5,999 bases of DNA from Planktothrix sp. UBA8402 (GCA_003456035.1 DMPJ01000124.1:2156-8154); one strand, 5' to 3'; numbered from the stretch's first letter, positions 1 through 5,952 are shown. Numbers and translations: made by a program. The notes: a model not told the origin generated them from the sequence alone.

Positions 1-14
1 GAATGGGTAACAAC

Positions 15-1661
15 CTATTTTTTATTGTTACTACCACTGGTACCAGTTGGACTAAATAGACTTTCTACTCCGCTTTGTAACTGTTGGAAAAATAGTAGAA
101 ATCCGAGAATATCGCGGAAAGGTTGAGTAAAAGTATTTAAAACGAAACTCACCCTGGTGATTAAATTGCGGTTAACAACAATTACATCATTATCTTGTAA
201 CAAGATATTATCCGTTGCATCACCCGCTAATACATTTTTACCATTTAAAATTTGTTTTGTGGGTTTTCCGGTGTCTGGATCATAACGAATTAAAGCAATT
301 TCTTGCAAATCCGCTAAATTCAAAGGAACAGAATTCAATACATCAATAAAACTACTCCCATTTTGTAATGCTACCGTTCCCACAGTATTCACAGGATAAC
401 TCAAAATTCTCACCGTAATTTGAGGACTAGCTAAGGTTGATGTCGCCACCAAACGTTGATCATAACCCTCTAGTTCATCCGGTTGCAGTTTCGGAATAAT
501 AATAGCGTCGCCATTCTGTAACGACACATTCGGTAAAGCCGTGGCCTCTTGAATGGGAGTATACAAATCTATAATATCTTCGATTAAGCGACCATCGGCC
601 GTAATCCGACAAATCAGAACCGACCGTAAATCCGAGGTGATTCTTGCCCCGCCTGCGGCCTGTATAGCCGTTGTTACCTGTCCGGCTCCTGGGGGAAGTT
701 GATAAAATCCGGGTCGGGTGACATCTCCGACAATGGTGACACTCACAGCAGTTGGGGCGGCGGCCAAACTATAGGTTTCTAAAATATTGCGAGTTGGCCC
801 TTGATAGGCCCGCACCTCCTGGGAGGGAACTACAATTACGTCCCCATCTTCGAGTAACAAATCTACGGGTCTAACCCCTAATAATAAAGGAGTTAGCAAA
901 TCCACTTCCGTTTCCACCACTTGACTGTTAGCTAAGGTACGCCGAATTTTAACCATTCTTAAATCGGCCGCCGTTGTCGTTCCCTGGGCCGTTGTCAGGG
1001 CGATCGGCAGTTCAGGACTGGCTAGGGGATAAAATCCGGGTCTAGCCACTTCCCCGGTCACTGTAACCCGCACAGGACGCTGGGTTAATAAAGATATATT
1101 GGTTTGGGGATTTTGGACAAAAGGATTCAAACGGCCATTAATAATAGTTTGTATCTGTTCCAAGGTTAAATCTTGAACCCGAATGGCTCCAATTAAAGGT
1201 AATAGAATCGCACCATCGGGGGTAACGGCTGTGGTGGGAACACTGAGGTCATTAGAACGCTGGCCATTAATAAACACATCAATATATAGTTGATCCCCTG
1301 GGCCAAGGCGATAATTTACCCCGCGATTTTGACTTAAACGCCGGAAATAAATGTTATCAATTGGGGGTGCAATGGCTCCAGAACGGTCTAAAACGGGATT
1401 TCCGGCCCGTTCAAATAGTTGTACCAGTTGGGGCCAGGTGGGTTGGGGAAAGCTCGGTGGTTGTAACTTCGCCCCCGGATAGGGTTGACTGGTTACTCCT
1501 AGGGGAATCACGCATTTTTCGGGCCGGGTGACGGTTTGCGCTAAAACCGGTTGTCGGGCAGAAAATCCCCATAAAAATGTCGCGAAACAGATTATCCAAC
1601 TGGTGGAATAGAGGCTGGTAAGAAATAGGGATATAAAGGTCTGGCGACAACGTTGATTCAT
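15..1661 (-). CDS. Wza-like polysaccharide export protein with SLBB domains
   Basis: This 548-residue protein belongs to the polysaccharide biosynthesis/export family (outer-membrane polysaccharide exporters such as Wza). An N-terminal signal peptide is visible: a hydrophobic stretch at about 10-33 and a likely signal peptidase I site after residue 41 (PVLA|QT). The Poly_export domain spans about 117-195, starting with YRLGPGDQLYIDVF and including VTPDGAILLPLIG. SLBB-type domains follow at about 197-280 (VTGEVARPGFYPL) and 306-392 (VGDVTRPGFYQLPPG), with a weaker third SLBB-like repeat at 415-498 ending LLQDNDVIVV. A hydrophobic/amphipathic segment at about 505-528 may be the C-terminal helix that in Wza crosses the outer membrane. 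No lipobox cysteine is seen, unlike classical Wza. It is the last gene of the cluster, 29 bp after the partner gene's stop. No clear ribosome binding site precedes the ATG. Family assignment is firm; the exported polymer is unknown. Confidence 0.93.
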   Translation of the reverse strand: MNQRCRQTFISLFLTSLYSTSWIICFATFLWGFSARQPVLAQTVTRPEKCVIPLGVTSQPYPGAKLQPPSFPQPTWPQLVQLFERAGNPVLDRSGAIAPPIDNIYFRRLSQNRGVNYRLGPGDQLYIDVFINGQRSNDLSVPTTAVTPDGAILLPLIGAIRVQDLTLEQIQTIINGRLNPFVQNPQTNISLLTQRPVRVTVTGEVARPGFYPLASPELPIALTTAQGTTTAADLRMVKIRRTLANSQVVETEVDLLTPLLLGVRPVDLLLEDGDVIVVPSQEVRAYQGPTRNILETYSLAAAPTAVSVTIVGDVTRPGFYQLPPGAGQVTTAIQAAGGARITSDLRSVLICRITADGRLIEDIIDLYTPIQEATALPNVSLQNGDAIIIPKLQPDELEGYDQRLVATSTLASPQITVRILSYPVNTVGTVALQNGSSFIDVLNSVPLNLADLQEIALIRYDPDTGKPTKQILNGKNVLAGDATDNILLQDNDVIVVNRNLITRVSFVLNTFTQPFRDILGFLLFFQQLQSGVESLFSPTGTSGSNNKK

Positions 1662-1690
1662 GGTTCAATAATCTAGCAGAGGAGCGTCGG

Positions 1691-2395
1691 TTAAGGAGTT
1701 GTGGTAGCTAAGGCTTCAGCCATTAGGGACGCTTGTACACTTTCACCCAGGGAAACAGCCACAGGCCAGATATCCTGGATATTATCCAAGGGTTTAATCG
1801 GAATTAAAAGACTAACAGCGACCCAGGGGGCGCGATTCTTACTAAGTTGGGCCCAACGATCTGTCCAAAACCAACGACTGGGGGAGGGATTTCCTCCGTT
1901 TGGCCAAGCGTACCATTGAATCACGGCATAGGTTTGGGTTGGAGTCCAAGCTCTAAAAAATTGGACTTCAACTTCAACCGGGTCTAATTTCTCGGAGGTG
2001 GATTTTACCGAAAAACGATCATGTTTGAAATTATCGGTTTTCCACCCTAGTAATCCATTAAGATCCATCCATTCAAGTTGAGGCTGATCTTTATGGTAAT
2101 TTTGGGGAAATAATAACACTATTGCTGTTTGATTATCCCGTTTTATTTGTTGTTTTAACCACTGTTTATTTCCTGTACCCAAGGATTCAATTTTAACTGT
2201 TTGCCATCCTGGAATGGTTAAACCTTCTTTTCTAACGGTTTGGAGTTGGGGCAGGGTTTGAAGTTGGGGCATATCCATCCATGACCACTTTTTATTAATA
2301 TAGCCTGGCAGTGCAGCCCCAATTAATAACACCATCATTAGGATAACAATGATAATTTTAGAGTTTTTTTGTTGTAGTTTGAGCGATAAAAGCAT
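1691..2395 (-). CDS. cyanoexosortase A system-associated protein (EpsI-like partner)
   Basis: This is a 234-residue protein with one N-terminal membrane segment at about 13-33 (IIIVILMMVLLIGAALPGYI). The rest is a soluble, probably periplasmic-side domain rich in Trp and Tyr, including QFFRAWTPTQTYAVIQWYAW (145-164) and SRWFWTDRW (173-181). Size, topology and position directly after an exosortase match the cyanobacterial 'cyanoexosortase A system-associated' family, which resembles EpsI-type exosortase partners. Its biochemical role is not established. A longer reading from a TTG at 2455 adds 20 residues, but these are pure translation of the spacer repeats (PIARFSDPL and similar). The ATG at 2395, just ahead of the basic residues and membrane helix, is therefore preferred. 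No Shine-Dalgarno is visible. The protein contains a short PQLQT duplication at residues 43-52. The gene lies 134 bp after the exosortase stop and 29 bp before the export gene, consistent with one operon. Confidence 0.82.
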   Translation of the reverse strand: MLLSLKLQQKNSKIIIVILMMVLLIGAALPGYINKKWSWMDMPQLQTLPQLQTVRKEGLTIPGWQTVKIESLGTGNKQWLKQQIKRDNQTAIVLLFPQNYHKDQPQLEWMDLNGLLGWKTDNFKHDRFSVKSTSEKLDPVEVEVQFFRAWTPTQTYAVIQWYAWPNGGNPSPSRWFWTDRWAQLSKNRAPWVAVSLLIPIKPLDNIQDIWPVAVSLGESVQASLMAEALATTTP

Positions 2396-2536
2396 AAAAG
2401 CGGGCAATGGGGAATGGGGAATGGGCAATGGATCAGAAAAGCGGGCAATGGGCAATGGATCAGAAAAGCGGGCAATGGGGAATGGGGAATGGATAAGAGT
2501 TTTCTTCCCTATTGCCCATTGCCCATTGCCTATTCC
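2396..2536. repeat. Direct and inverted repeat cluster in exosortase-partner spacer
   Basis: The spacer is built from heptamer-like GGGGAAT/GGGCAAT steps. Two perfect tandem copies of a 27-bp unit lie at 2421-2447 and 2448-2474, each containing GGGCAATGGATCAGAAAAG. The 15-mer AAAAGCGGGCAATGG occurs three times (2396-2410, 2437-2451, 2464-2478). A C-rich right arm at 2507-2536 (CCCTATTGCCCATTGCCC and on) is an imperfect reverse complement of the G-rich arms, so the RNA could fold into alternative long hairpins. It resembles the short tandemly repeated repetitive (STRR) heptamers known from cyanobacteria; that link is by pattern only. Confidence 0.9.
2470..2536 (-). promoter_or_regulatory. Possible intra-operon RNA hairpin after exosortase stop
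   Basis: The arms at about 2470-2492 (GGGCAATGGGGAATGG, plus strand) and 2507-2536 (CCCATTGCCCATTGCC core) are imperfectly complementary around a loop near 2493-2506. In the transcript this structure would begin at the exosortase stop codon and end about 75 nt before the partner start. It has no following U-tract, so it is not a standard terminator. Processing, 3'-end protection or attenuation are possible roles, all inferred. Confidence 0.4.
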
Positions 2537-3396
2537 CAGGTTTTAAAATGTTGTAGGCCATTAATTAATATTACTAATAAACCTAGCATACAGGCTGAAT
2601 ATAAATCTCCGCCCCAACCTTCATGGAGCCATGAGAATAACCCATCTTGACCTGTACCATGAAATAGAGTTAATAAGGTATTGCGAATAATATTAGCAAT
2701 AATGCTAATTAATCCGGCACTGACTAAGAAGAAAATACTCAGTTTTTTTGAGTCTAAAAGTCCTGTCCAATACAGTAACATTAATCCTACATAAAGACTG
2801 GTAAATAACATTTTTAACCCGGCACAATGGGGGGCAACTTCCACAATTTGATCATTCACAAACAGATAAATTTGTTCTACCTGGACATCTAAATTAAACT
2901 GAATCAGAATAAACCCAGCCACGTTAGCAATAAATTTCTGCAAGGGTAAGGCTAAGGGTTCTATTAAATAGGGTAAATGATTCGGTGTTGCTAGTAATAT
3001 AAATATTAAGGGCATTCTCTGTAATTGTAAACCACTAATTCCTTTAAACGATAGGCAAAGTCCCGCCAACATTAAAGGAAATGAAAGATTAACTAAATCC
3101 GATAAACCGCTCCAATAAAAAATACTACTAATCACAATTAATCCTATTCCTAACGGATGGCTAGTATTGGGTAAACGTTTCCACTGATGCCGTTTTCCCC
3201 AGATAATATAAGCCGCAAACGGTAAACCAATTAAACCATGACTAAAATATTCATGTTCAATGTTGATACTCTTATTTAGCCAACCATCATACCAATGAAT
3301 TAAAAGCGGTGCATACAACAATACCATTAATAAAACAATTATCCAATTTAATGAATTTTTTTCAAATATGGTGGGAATTTTGCGATTTATTTGCAT
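2530..3396 (-). CDS. crtA: cyanoexosortase A, PEP-CTERM-type protein-sorting transpeptidase/protease
   Basis: This is a 288-residue polytopic inner-membrane protein with about eight hydrophobic segments (for example 17-35, 84-96, 104-118, 143-165, 197-213, 219-236 and 266-281). Exosortases are thought to recognise a C-terminal PEP-CTERM-type tripartite tail, cleave it, and pass the protein on to the surface or matrix. The three residues of the proposed catalytic set are all present in the expected order: Cys191 in VAPHCAGLKML, Arg238 in ANIIRNTLLTLF and His258 in LHEGWGGDLYS. The gene appears intact. The ATG at 3396 follows a G-free leader made of 11-bp tandem repeats and has no Shine-Dalgarno. 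The stop codon (TAG) lies inside the right arm of the spacer inverted repeat. The adjacent system-associated protein supports the cyanoexosortase A subtype. The symbol crtA is the one used for this family; it is also used for an unrelated carotenoid gene. Confidence 0.9.
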   Translation of the reverse strand: MQINRKIPTIFEKNSLNWIIVLLMVLLYAPLLIHWYDGWLNKSINIEHEYFSHGLIGLPFAAYIIWGKRHQWKRLPNTSHPLGIGLIVISSIFYWSGLSDLVNLSFPLMLAGLCLSFKGISGLQLQRMPLIFILLATPNHLPYLIEPLALPLQKFIANVAGFILIQFNLDVQVEQIYLFVNDQIVEVAPHCAGLKMLFTSLYVGLMLLYWTGLLDSKKLSIFFLVSAGLISIIANIIRNTLLTLFHGTGQDGLFSWLHEGWGGDLYSACMLGLLVILINGLQHFKTWE

Positions 3397-3404
3397 AATT
3401 ATTG

Positions 3405-3448
3405 TTGATGGTTTGTTGATGGTTTATTGATGGTTTATTGATGGTTGG
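3405..3448. repeat. 11-bp tandem repeat, four copies, in exosortase leader
   Basis: The units at 3405-3415, 3416-3426, 3427-3437 and 3438-3448 read TTGATGGTTTG, TTGATGGTTTA, TTGATGGTTTA and TTGATGGTTGG. The array ends 8 bp before the exosortase start codon. In the mRNA sense it is a run of AAACCATCAA-type units without any G. The period is close to one turn of the DNA helix. Confidence 0.93.
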
Positions 3449-3501
3449 TAAGCTGTTCAGGATCTAAATTGGTCATGCAGAAATCTTGAGTCTTATGCAG
3501 T

Positions 3502-3519
3502 GCGAGCGTCCTCGCTCGC
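3502..3519. repeat. Short perfect palindrome GCGAGCG-TCCT-CGCTCGC
   Basis: Two perfect 7-bp arms, GCGAGCG (3502-3508) and CGCTCGC (3513-3519), enclose the 4-base loop TCCT. It is GC-rich against an AT-rich background, and similar strings are familiar as dispersed repeats in cyanobacterial intergenic DNA. No T-run follows on either strand, so it is not a classical terminator. Confidence 0.75.
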
Positions 3520-3560
3520 TGAAATATACAGTTTAAATGCAGTACAGCTTAGATGGTTTT

Positions 3561-3593
3561 TTGGTGCGTGCGGCTTCGCCTTACGCACCCTAC
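3561..3593 (-). repeat. Palindromic GGTGCGT...ACGCACC element, copy 1
   Basis: Outer arms GGTGCGT (3563-3569) and ACGCACC (3583-3589) form a 7-bp stem. Inside are a two-by-two mismatch, a GGC/GCC stem (3572-3574 with 3578-3580) and a 3-base loop. Read on the minus strand it begins GTAGGGTGCGTAAGG, just 7 bases after the aminotransferase stop codon. The minus-strand transcript continues with A residues rather than U, so it is not an intrinsic terminator. The same element occurs at 5953-5983. Confidence 0.85.
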
Positions 3594-3600
3594 AATTGTT

Positions 3601-4743
3601 CTAGGCATTAATGGCAGACTGAATGGCTGTAAATACTTGATTAATTTGGTAGGTTGTTAATCCTGGATACATGGGTAAAGATAAAATTTGTTGACTTAAT
3701 TTTTCGGCTTCAGGAAAGTCTCCTTCTTTGTAACCTAAATGTTGATAAGCAGGTTGGAGATGGCAAGGAATAGGGTAATGAATTCCGACTTGAATTCCAG
3801 CTTCGGTAAGTTTATCTTTCAGGGTATCACGGTTAATAGCACATTCCTCTGTTACCCGAATTACATAGAGATGATAAACATGACCATCCGCACTCTGGTT
3901 TTCAATTGGAATAATACCTTTTTCTCGCAGTAATAGAATAGACGCATCATATTTTTCGGCCGCAAAATTGCGATCGCGATTCCAATTTTCTAAATGGGGT
4001 AATTTAACATTTAAAATTGCAGCTTGTAAGGTATCGAGACGACTATTAGTTCCTTTTTCCGTATGCAGATATTTTTGAGCCGCGCCATAATTTCGCAAAC
4101 TCCGCAAATTTTGAGCAACGGTTTCATTCTGGGTAACTACCATTCCCCCATCCCCAAAAGCACCCAAATTTTTACTAGGATAAAAACTAAAAGCCGCAGC
4201 TAACCCAATACTTCCAGCACCATAACTTTCTCGCTCTGCTAAATGTGCCTGGGCTGCATCTTCAAAAATAATTAAATCATGGGAGGCGGCAAAAGCAAAT
4301 AGTTGATGGGGGGAAACCATTTGACCATAGAGATGTACTGGAATAATGGCTTTGGTTTTTTTAGTTACCACCTGCTCGGCGTGATTGAGATCAATTAGGG
4401 CTGTATGGGGATTACAGTCAACTAATACCGGAGTTGCTCCCGCGTGTAATACTCCAATTAGTGTAGCAATAAACGTATTAGCCGGAACCAGAACTTCATC
4501 CCCAGGTTGAATTCCACAGGCTTGTAAACCAAGAGCGATCGCATCGGTTCCAGAAGCCACTCCTACCCCATAGGGTACACCACAAGCCTTAGCAAAGGCG
4601 ATTTCAAATTCTGTTAAAGCGTGACCTAAAACAAAGTCACCCTGATCTATTACCGCCTGGATCGCAGCTTGAATTTCGGGTTTAAGGGGTTCGTGGATTA
4701 AACTCAAATCCACAAAGGGAACAGAAGTTAGGGAGCTAGTCAT
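3601..4743 (-). CDS. DegT/DnrJ/EryC1/StrS-family PLP sugar aminotransferase
   Basis: This 380-residue protein is the usual full length for the family, which transfers an amino group (normally from glutamate) to a keto-sugar nucleotide. Visible marks are the cofactor-binding VASGTDAI (62-69), GDEVLVPANTFIAT (81-94), EDAAQAH (161-167, with the PLP-contacting Asp162 and Gln165), and FSFYPSKNLGAFGDGG (185-200), in which Lys191 should form the Schiff base. NYGAAQKY (218-225), NSRLDTLQAAIL (233-244) and GIHYPIPCHLQPAY (320-333) are typical of amino-sugar enzymes of the QdtB/FdtB/WecE kind. The exact sugar cannot be told from sequence alone. The gene is transcribed in the same direction as the exosortase cluster, 204 bp upstream of it, which suggests but does not prove a link to a surface polysaccharide. 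The ATG at 4743 has no Shine-Dalgarno. Two HIP1 octamers lie within the gene. Confidence 0.92.
   Translation of the reverse strand: MTSSLTSVPFVDLSLIHEPLKPEIQAAIQAVIDQGDFVLGHALTEFEIAFAKACGVPYGVGVASGTDAIALGLQACGIQPGDEVLVPANTFIATLIGVLHAGATPVLVDCNPHTALIDLNHAEQVVTKKTKAIIPVHLYGQMVSPHQLFAFAASHDLIIFEDAAQAHLAERESYGAGSIGLAAAFSFYPSKNLGAFGDGGMVVTQNETVAQNLRSLRNYGAAQKYLHTEKGTNSRLDTLQAAILNVKLPHLENWNRDRNFAAEKYDASILLLREKGIIPIENQSADGHVYHLYVIRVTEECAINRDTLKDKLTEAGIQVGIHYPIPCHLQPAYQHLGYKEGDFPEAEKLSQQILSLPMYPGLTTYQINQVFTAIQSAINA
3970..3977. other. HIP1 octamer GCGATCGC
   Basis: This is a perfect copy of the highly iterated palindrome characteristic of many cyanobacterial genomes. It lies inside the aminotransferase gene and serves mainly as a taxonomic hint. 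Confidence 0.85.
4535..4542. other. HIP1 octamer GCGATCGC
   Basis: This is a second perfect HIP1 palindrome, also within the aminotransferase gene. Two copies in 6 kb exceed what chance would give in AT-leaning DNA and support a cyanobacterial source. Confidence 0.85.
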
Positions 4744-5014
4744 ACATCAACCATGAGCATACATCAGCAACACCAGCATAACTTAGGGTGTTGGCTGTTG
4801 GCTGATCAACTATTGATGGATTATTCTGGAAACCTGACTCGAACAGGCTGAAACTTTAGAGTTATTTTTTTGGTAAGATCAGAATCGAAACTAGAAAATT
4901 TGGAGTATAAAGGTCTGGTTAGCTTAATTTATAAGACTGATTGCGAGTAAGCCAACCCCCAAGGCCCTTCATCGTTTAAGCTCAATATCGATAACAAGGG
5001 AAACCACAAAAACT
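4744..5014. other. Divergent intergenic region between aminotransferase and cysH
   Basis: This 271-bp gap must hold the promoters of both divergent genes. Near the aminotransferase it has a repeated CATACATCA (4741-4749, 4758-4766) and a tandem TTGGCTG pair around 4791-4804. Toward cysH are AT-rich -10-like strings (TATAAA near 4906, TATAAG near 4930), but none has a well-spaced -35, so no promoter is asserted. No NtcA-type or other operator was recognised. A weak hairpin precedes cysH at 4965-5000. Confidence 0.6.
4965..5000 (+). promoter_or_regulatory. Weak hairpin that may mask the cysH ribosome binding site
   Basis: CCCTT (4965-4969) pairs with AAGGG (4996-5000), and ATCG (4971-4974) with CGAT (4989-4992), around a 14-base loop. 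AAGGG is the only Shine-Dalgarno-like string before the cysH ATG, but it sits 14 bases upstream, farther than ideal. The pairing could hide it. The stem is short and interrupted, so this may be chance. Confidence 0.25.
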
Positions 5015-5899
5015 ATGCCACAATTGAATCTGATCGATCCCAATGTCAACGGGAATCTCGGATCTACATCTTCTCCCGTTACTAACGGTCACAGCCCTTT
5101 TCAACAGCACCGTGATCATCGGGATCAAACCTCAGAGCATAAGGCAATTCAAACGATTCCACAACTCGAACTCGATTTGAATGCGGCTAATCAACAATTA
5201 GCTGATGCCGATGCCATTACTATTGTCAAGTGGGCGACGGAAGTATTTGGGAATGGTTTAGTCATGAGTACCAGTTTTGGAATTCAATCGGCGGTGATGC
5301 TGCATTTAGTCACTGGTGTTGTTCCTAATATTCCGATTATTTGGGTTGATACGGGTTATTTGCCCACGGAAACTTATATTTTTGCCCAACAGTTAACAGA
5401 GCGCCTCAACCTGAATTTAAAAGTATATCAATCTCCCATTAGTCCGGCGCGAATGGAAGCATTACAGGGACGATTATGGGAAAAAGATGATATTGAATCA
5501 TTGAATTATTACGATAAAGTTCGTAAAGTTGAACCCATGCAACGGGCTTTAAAAGAATTAAAGGCGACGGCTTGGTTAGCTGGATTACGCGCCGATCAAA
5601 CCCACCATCGCAAAACCTTAAATCCGGTTGTTCAACAATCGGGAAGATACAAAATTCATCCGATTTTGTCTTGGAATTCCAGGGATATTTATCAATACTT
5701 AACTGCCCATAATTTACCCTACCATCCCTATTTTGATCTGGGTTATACAAGCGTCGGAGATTGGCATTCTAGCCGTCCATTAATGGCAACGGATGAAAAT
5801 GAACGGGATACTCGTTTCCGAGGCTTAAAACAAGAATGTGGTTTACATTTACCCCAAACAGAAGCCGAAGCAAAAAGTTTGGATTCCAGTTCTTTATAA
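5015..5899 (+). CDS. cysH: Phosphoadenylyl-sulfate (PAPS) reductase, thioredoxin type
   Basis: This enzyme reduces PAPS to sulfite and adenosine 3',5'-bisphosphate, using thioredoxin or glutaredoxin, in cytoplasmic assimilatory sulfate reduction. The 294-residue protein shows the nucleotide-binding loop [15 protein letters not shown] (84-98), [12 protein letters not shown] (110-121), [10 protein letters not shown] (170-179), [12 protein letters not shown] (188-199), [16 protein letters not shown] (214-229), [10 protein letters not shown] (244-253) and the C-terminal signature [10 protein letters not shown] (269-278) with catalytic Cys275. The paired cysteines that hold the [4Fe-4S] cluster in APS reductases are absent: the site before RKVEP reads YDKV, as in E. 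coli CysH. This points to PAPS rather than APS as substrate. About 48 N-terminal residues are polar and poorly conserved-looking before the domain begins at [12 protein letters not shown]. The gene stands alone, divergent from the aminotransferase, with its own terminator. Confidence 0.96.
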   Translation: MPQLNLIDPNVNGNLGSTSSPVTNGHSPFQQHRDHRDQTSEHKAIQTIPQLELDLNAANQQLADADAITIVKWATEVFGNGLVMSTSFGIQSAVMLHLVTGVVPNIPIIWVDTGYLPTETYIFAQQLTERLNLNLKVYQSPISPARMEALQGRLWEKDDIESLNYYDKVRKVEPMQRALKELKATAWLAGLRADQTHHRKTLNPVVQQSGRYKIHPILSWNSRDIYQYLTAHNLPYHPYFDLGYTSVGDWHSSRPLMATDENERDTRFRGLKQECGLHLPQTEAEAKSLDSSSL

Positions 5900-5916
5900 T
5901 AATATTAAGTCTGTCT

Positions 5917-5948
5917 TCCTCCAGATTATTATATTCTGGGGGATTTTT
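5917..5948 (+). terminator. Intrinsic terminator after cysH
   Basis: TCCTCCAGA (5917-5925) pairs with TCTGGGGGA (5935-5943) to form a 9-bp stem with one G-U wobble and a 9-base AT loop. Five T residues (5944-5948) follow at once, then ATT. It starts 17 bases after the cysH stop, the standard layout of a rho-independent terminator. Confidence 0.88.
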
Positions 5949-5952
5949 ATTC

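Larger units (their letters stand above)
3397..3600. other. Intergenic region between aminotransferase and exosortase genes
   Basis: This 204-bp gap holds, from the aminotransferase side, the palindrome at 3561-3593, an AT-rich stretch, the GCGAGCG hairpin at 3502-3519, and the tandem repeat at 3405-3448. A promoter for the exosortase operon is expected here on the minus strand. Only loose -10-like strings are visible (TATATT near 3525, TTTAGAT near 3465), without convincing -35 partners, so no promoter is called. Confidence 0.6.

Noticed and set aside
1411..1668. 85-codon minus-strand open frame
   Set aside because: It lies within the export protein gene in another frame. The overlapping signal peptide and N-terminal region of that gene are convincing, and this frame has no recognisable protein features.
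1701..1919. 72-codon plus-strand open frame
   Set aside because: It is antisense to the exosortase partner gene and shows no domain or start signal.
2349..2650. Two overlapping plus-strand open frames (65 and 78 codons) with GNGEWGMGN-type repeats
   Set aside because: They are translations of the spacer tandem repeats and of the antisense of real genes; the peptide repetition is a by-product of the DNA repeats.
3405..3448. Possible CRISPR array
   Set aside because: The 11-bp units are contiguous with no spacers between them, and no cas genes are present.
3561..3600. Intrinsic terminator for the aminotransferase
   Set aside because: The hairpin is in the right place, but in the minus-strand transcript it is followed by A residues, not U. 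It was kept as a repeat element only.
3739..3933. 64-codon plus-strand open frame
   Set aside because: It is antisense to the aminotransferase, which has a full set of family motifs.
1632..4917. Shared 13-mer TATAAAGGTCTGG at about 1632 and about 4905
   Set aside because: One copy is inside the export gene's signal peptide coding region and the other is intergenic. One such match in 6 kb is near chance, and the flanks differ.
4900..4935. Sigma-70 promoter for cysH (TTGGAG with TATAAG)
   Set aside because: The gap between the two hexamers is about 24 bases, too long for a standard promoter, and no better pair was found.
5439..5750. 103-codon minus-strand open frame
   Set aside because: It is antisense to the conserved core of cysH, with no independent support.
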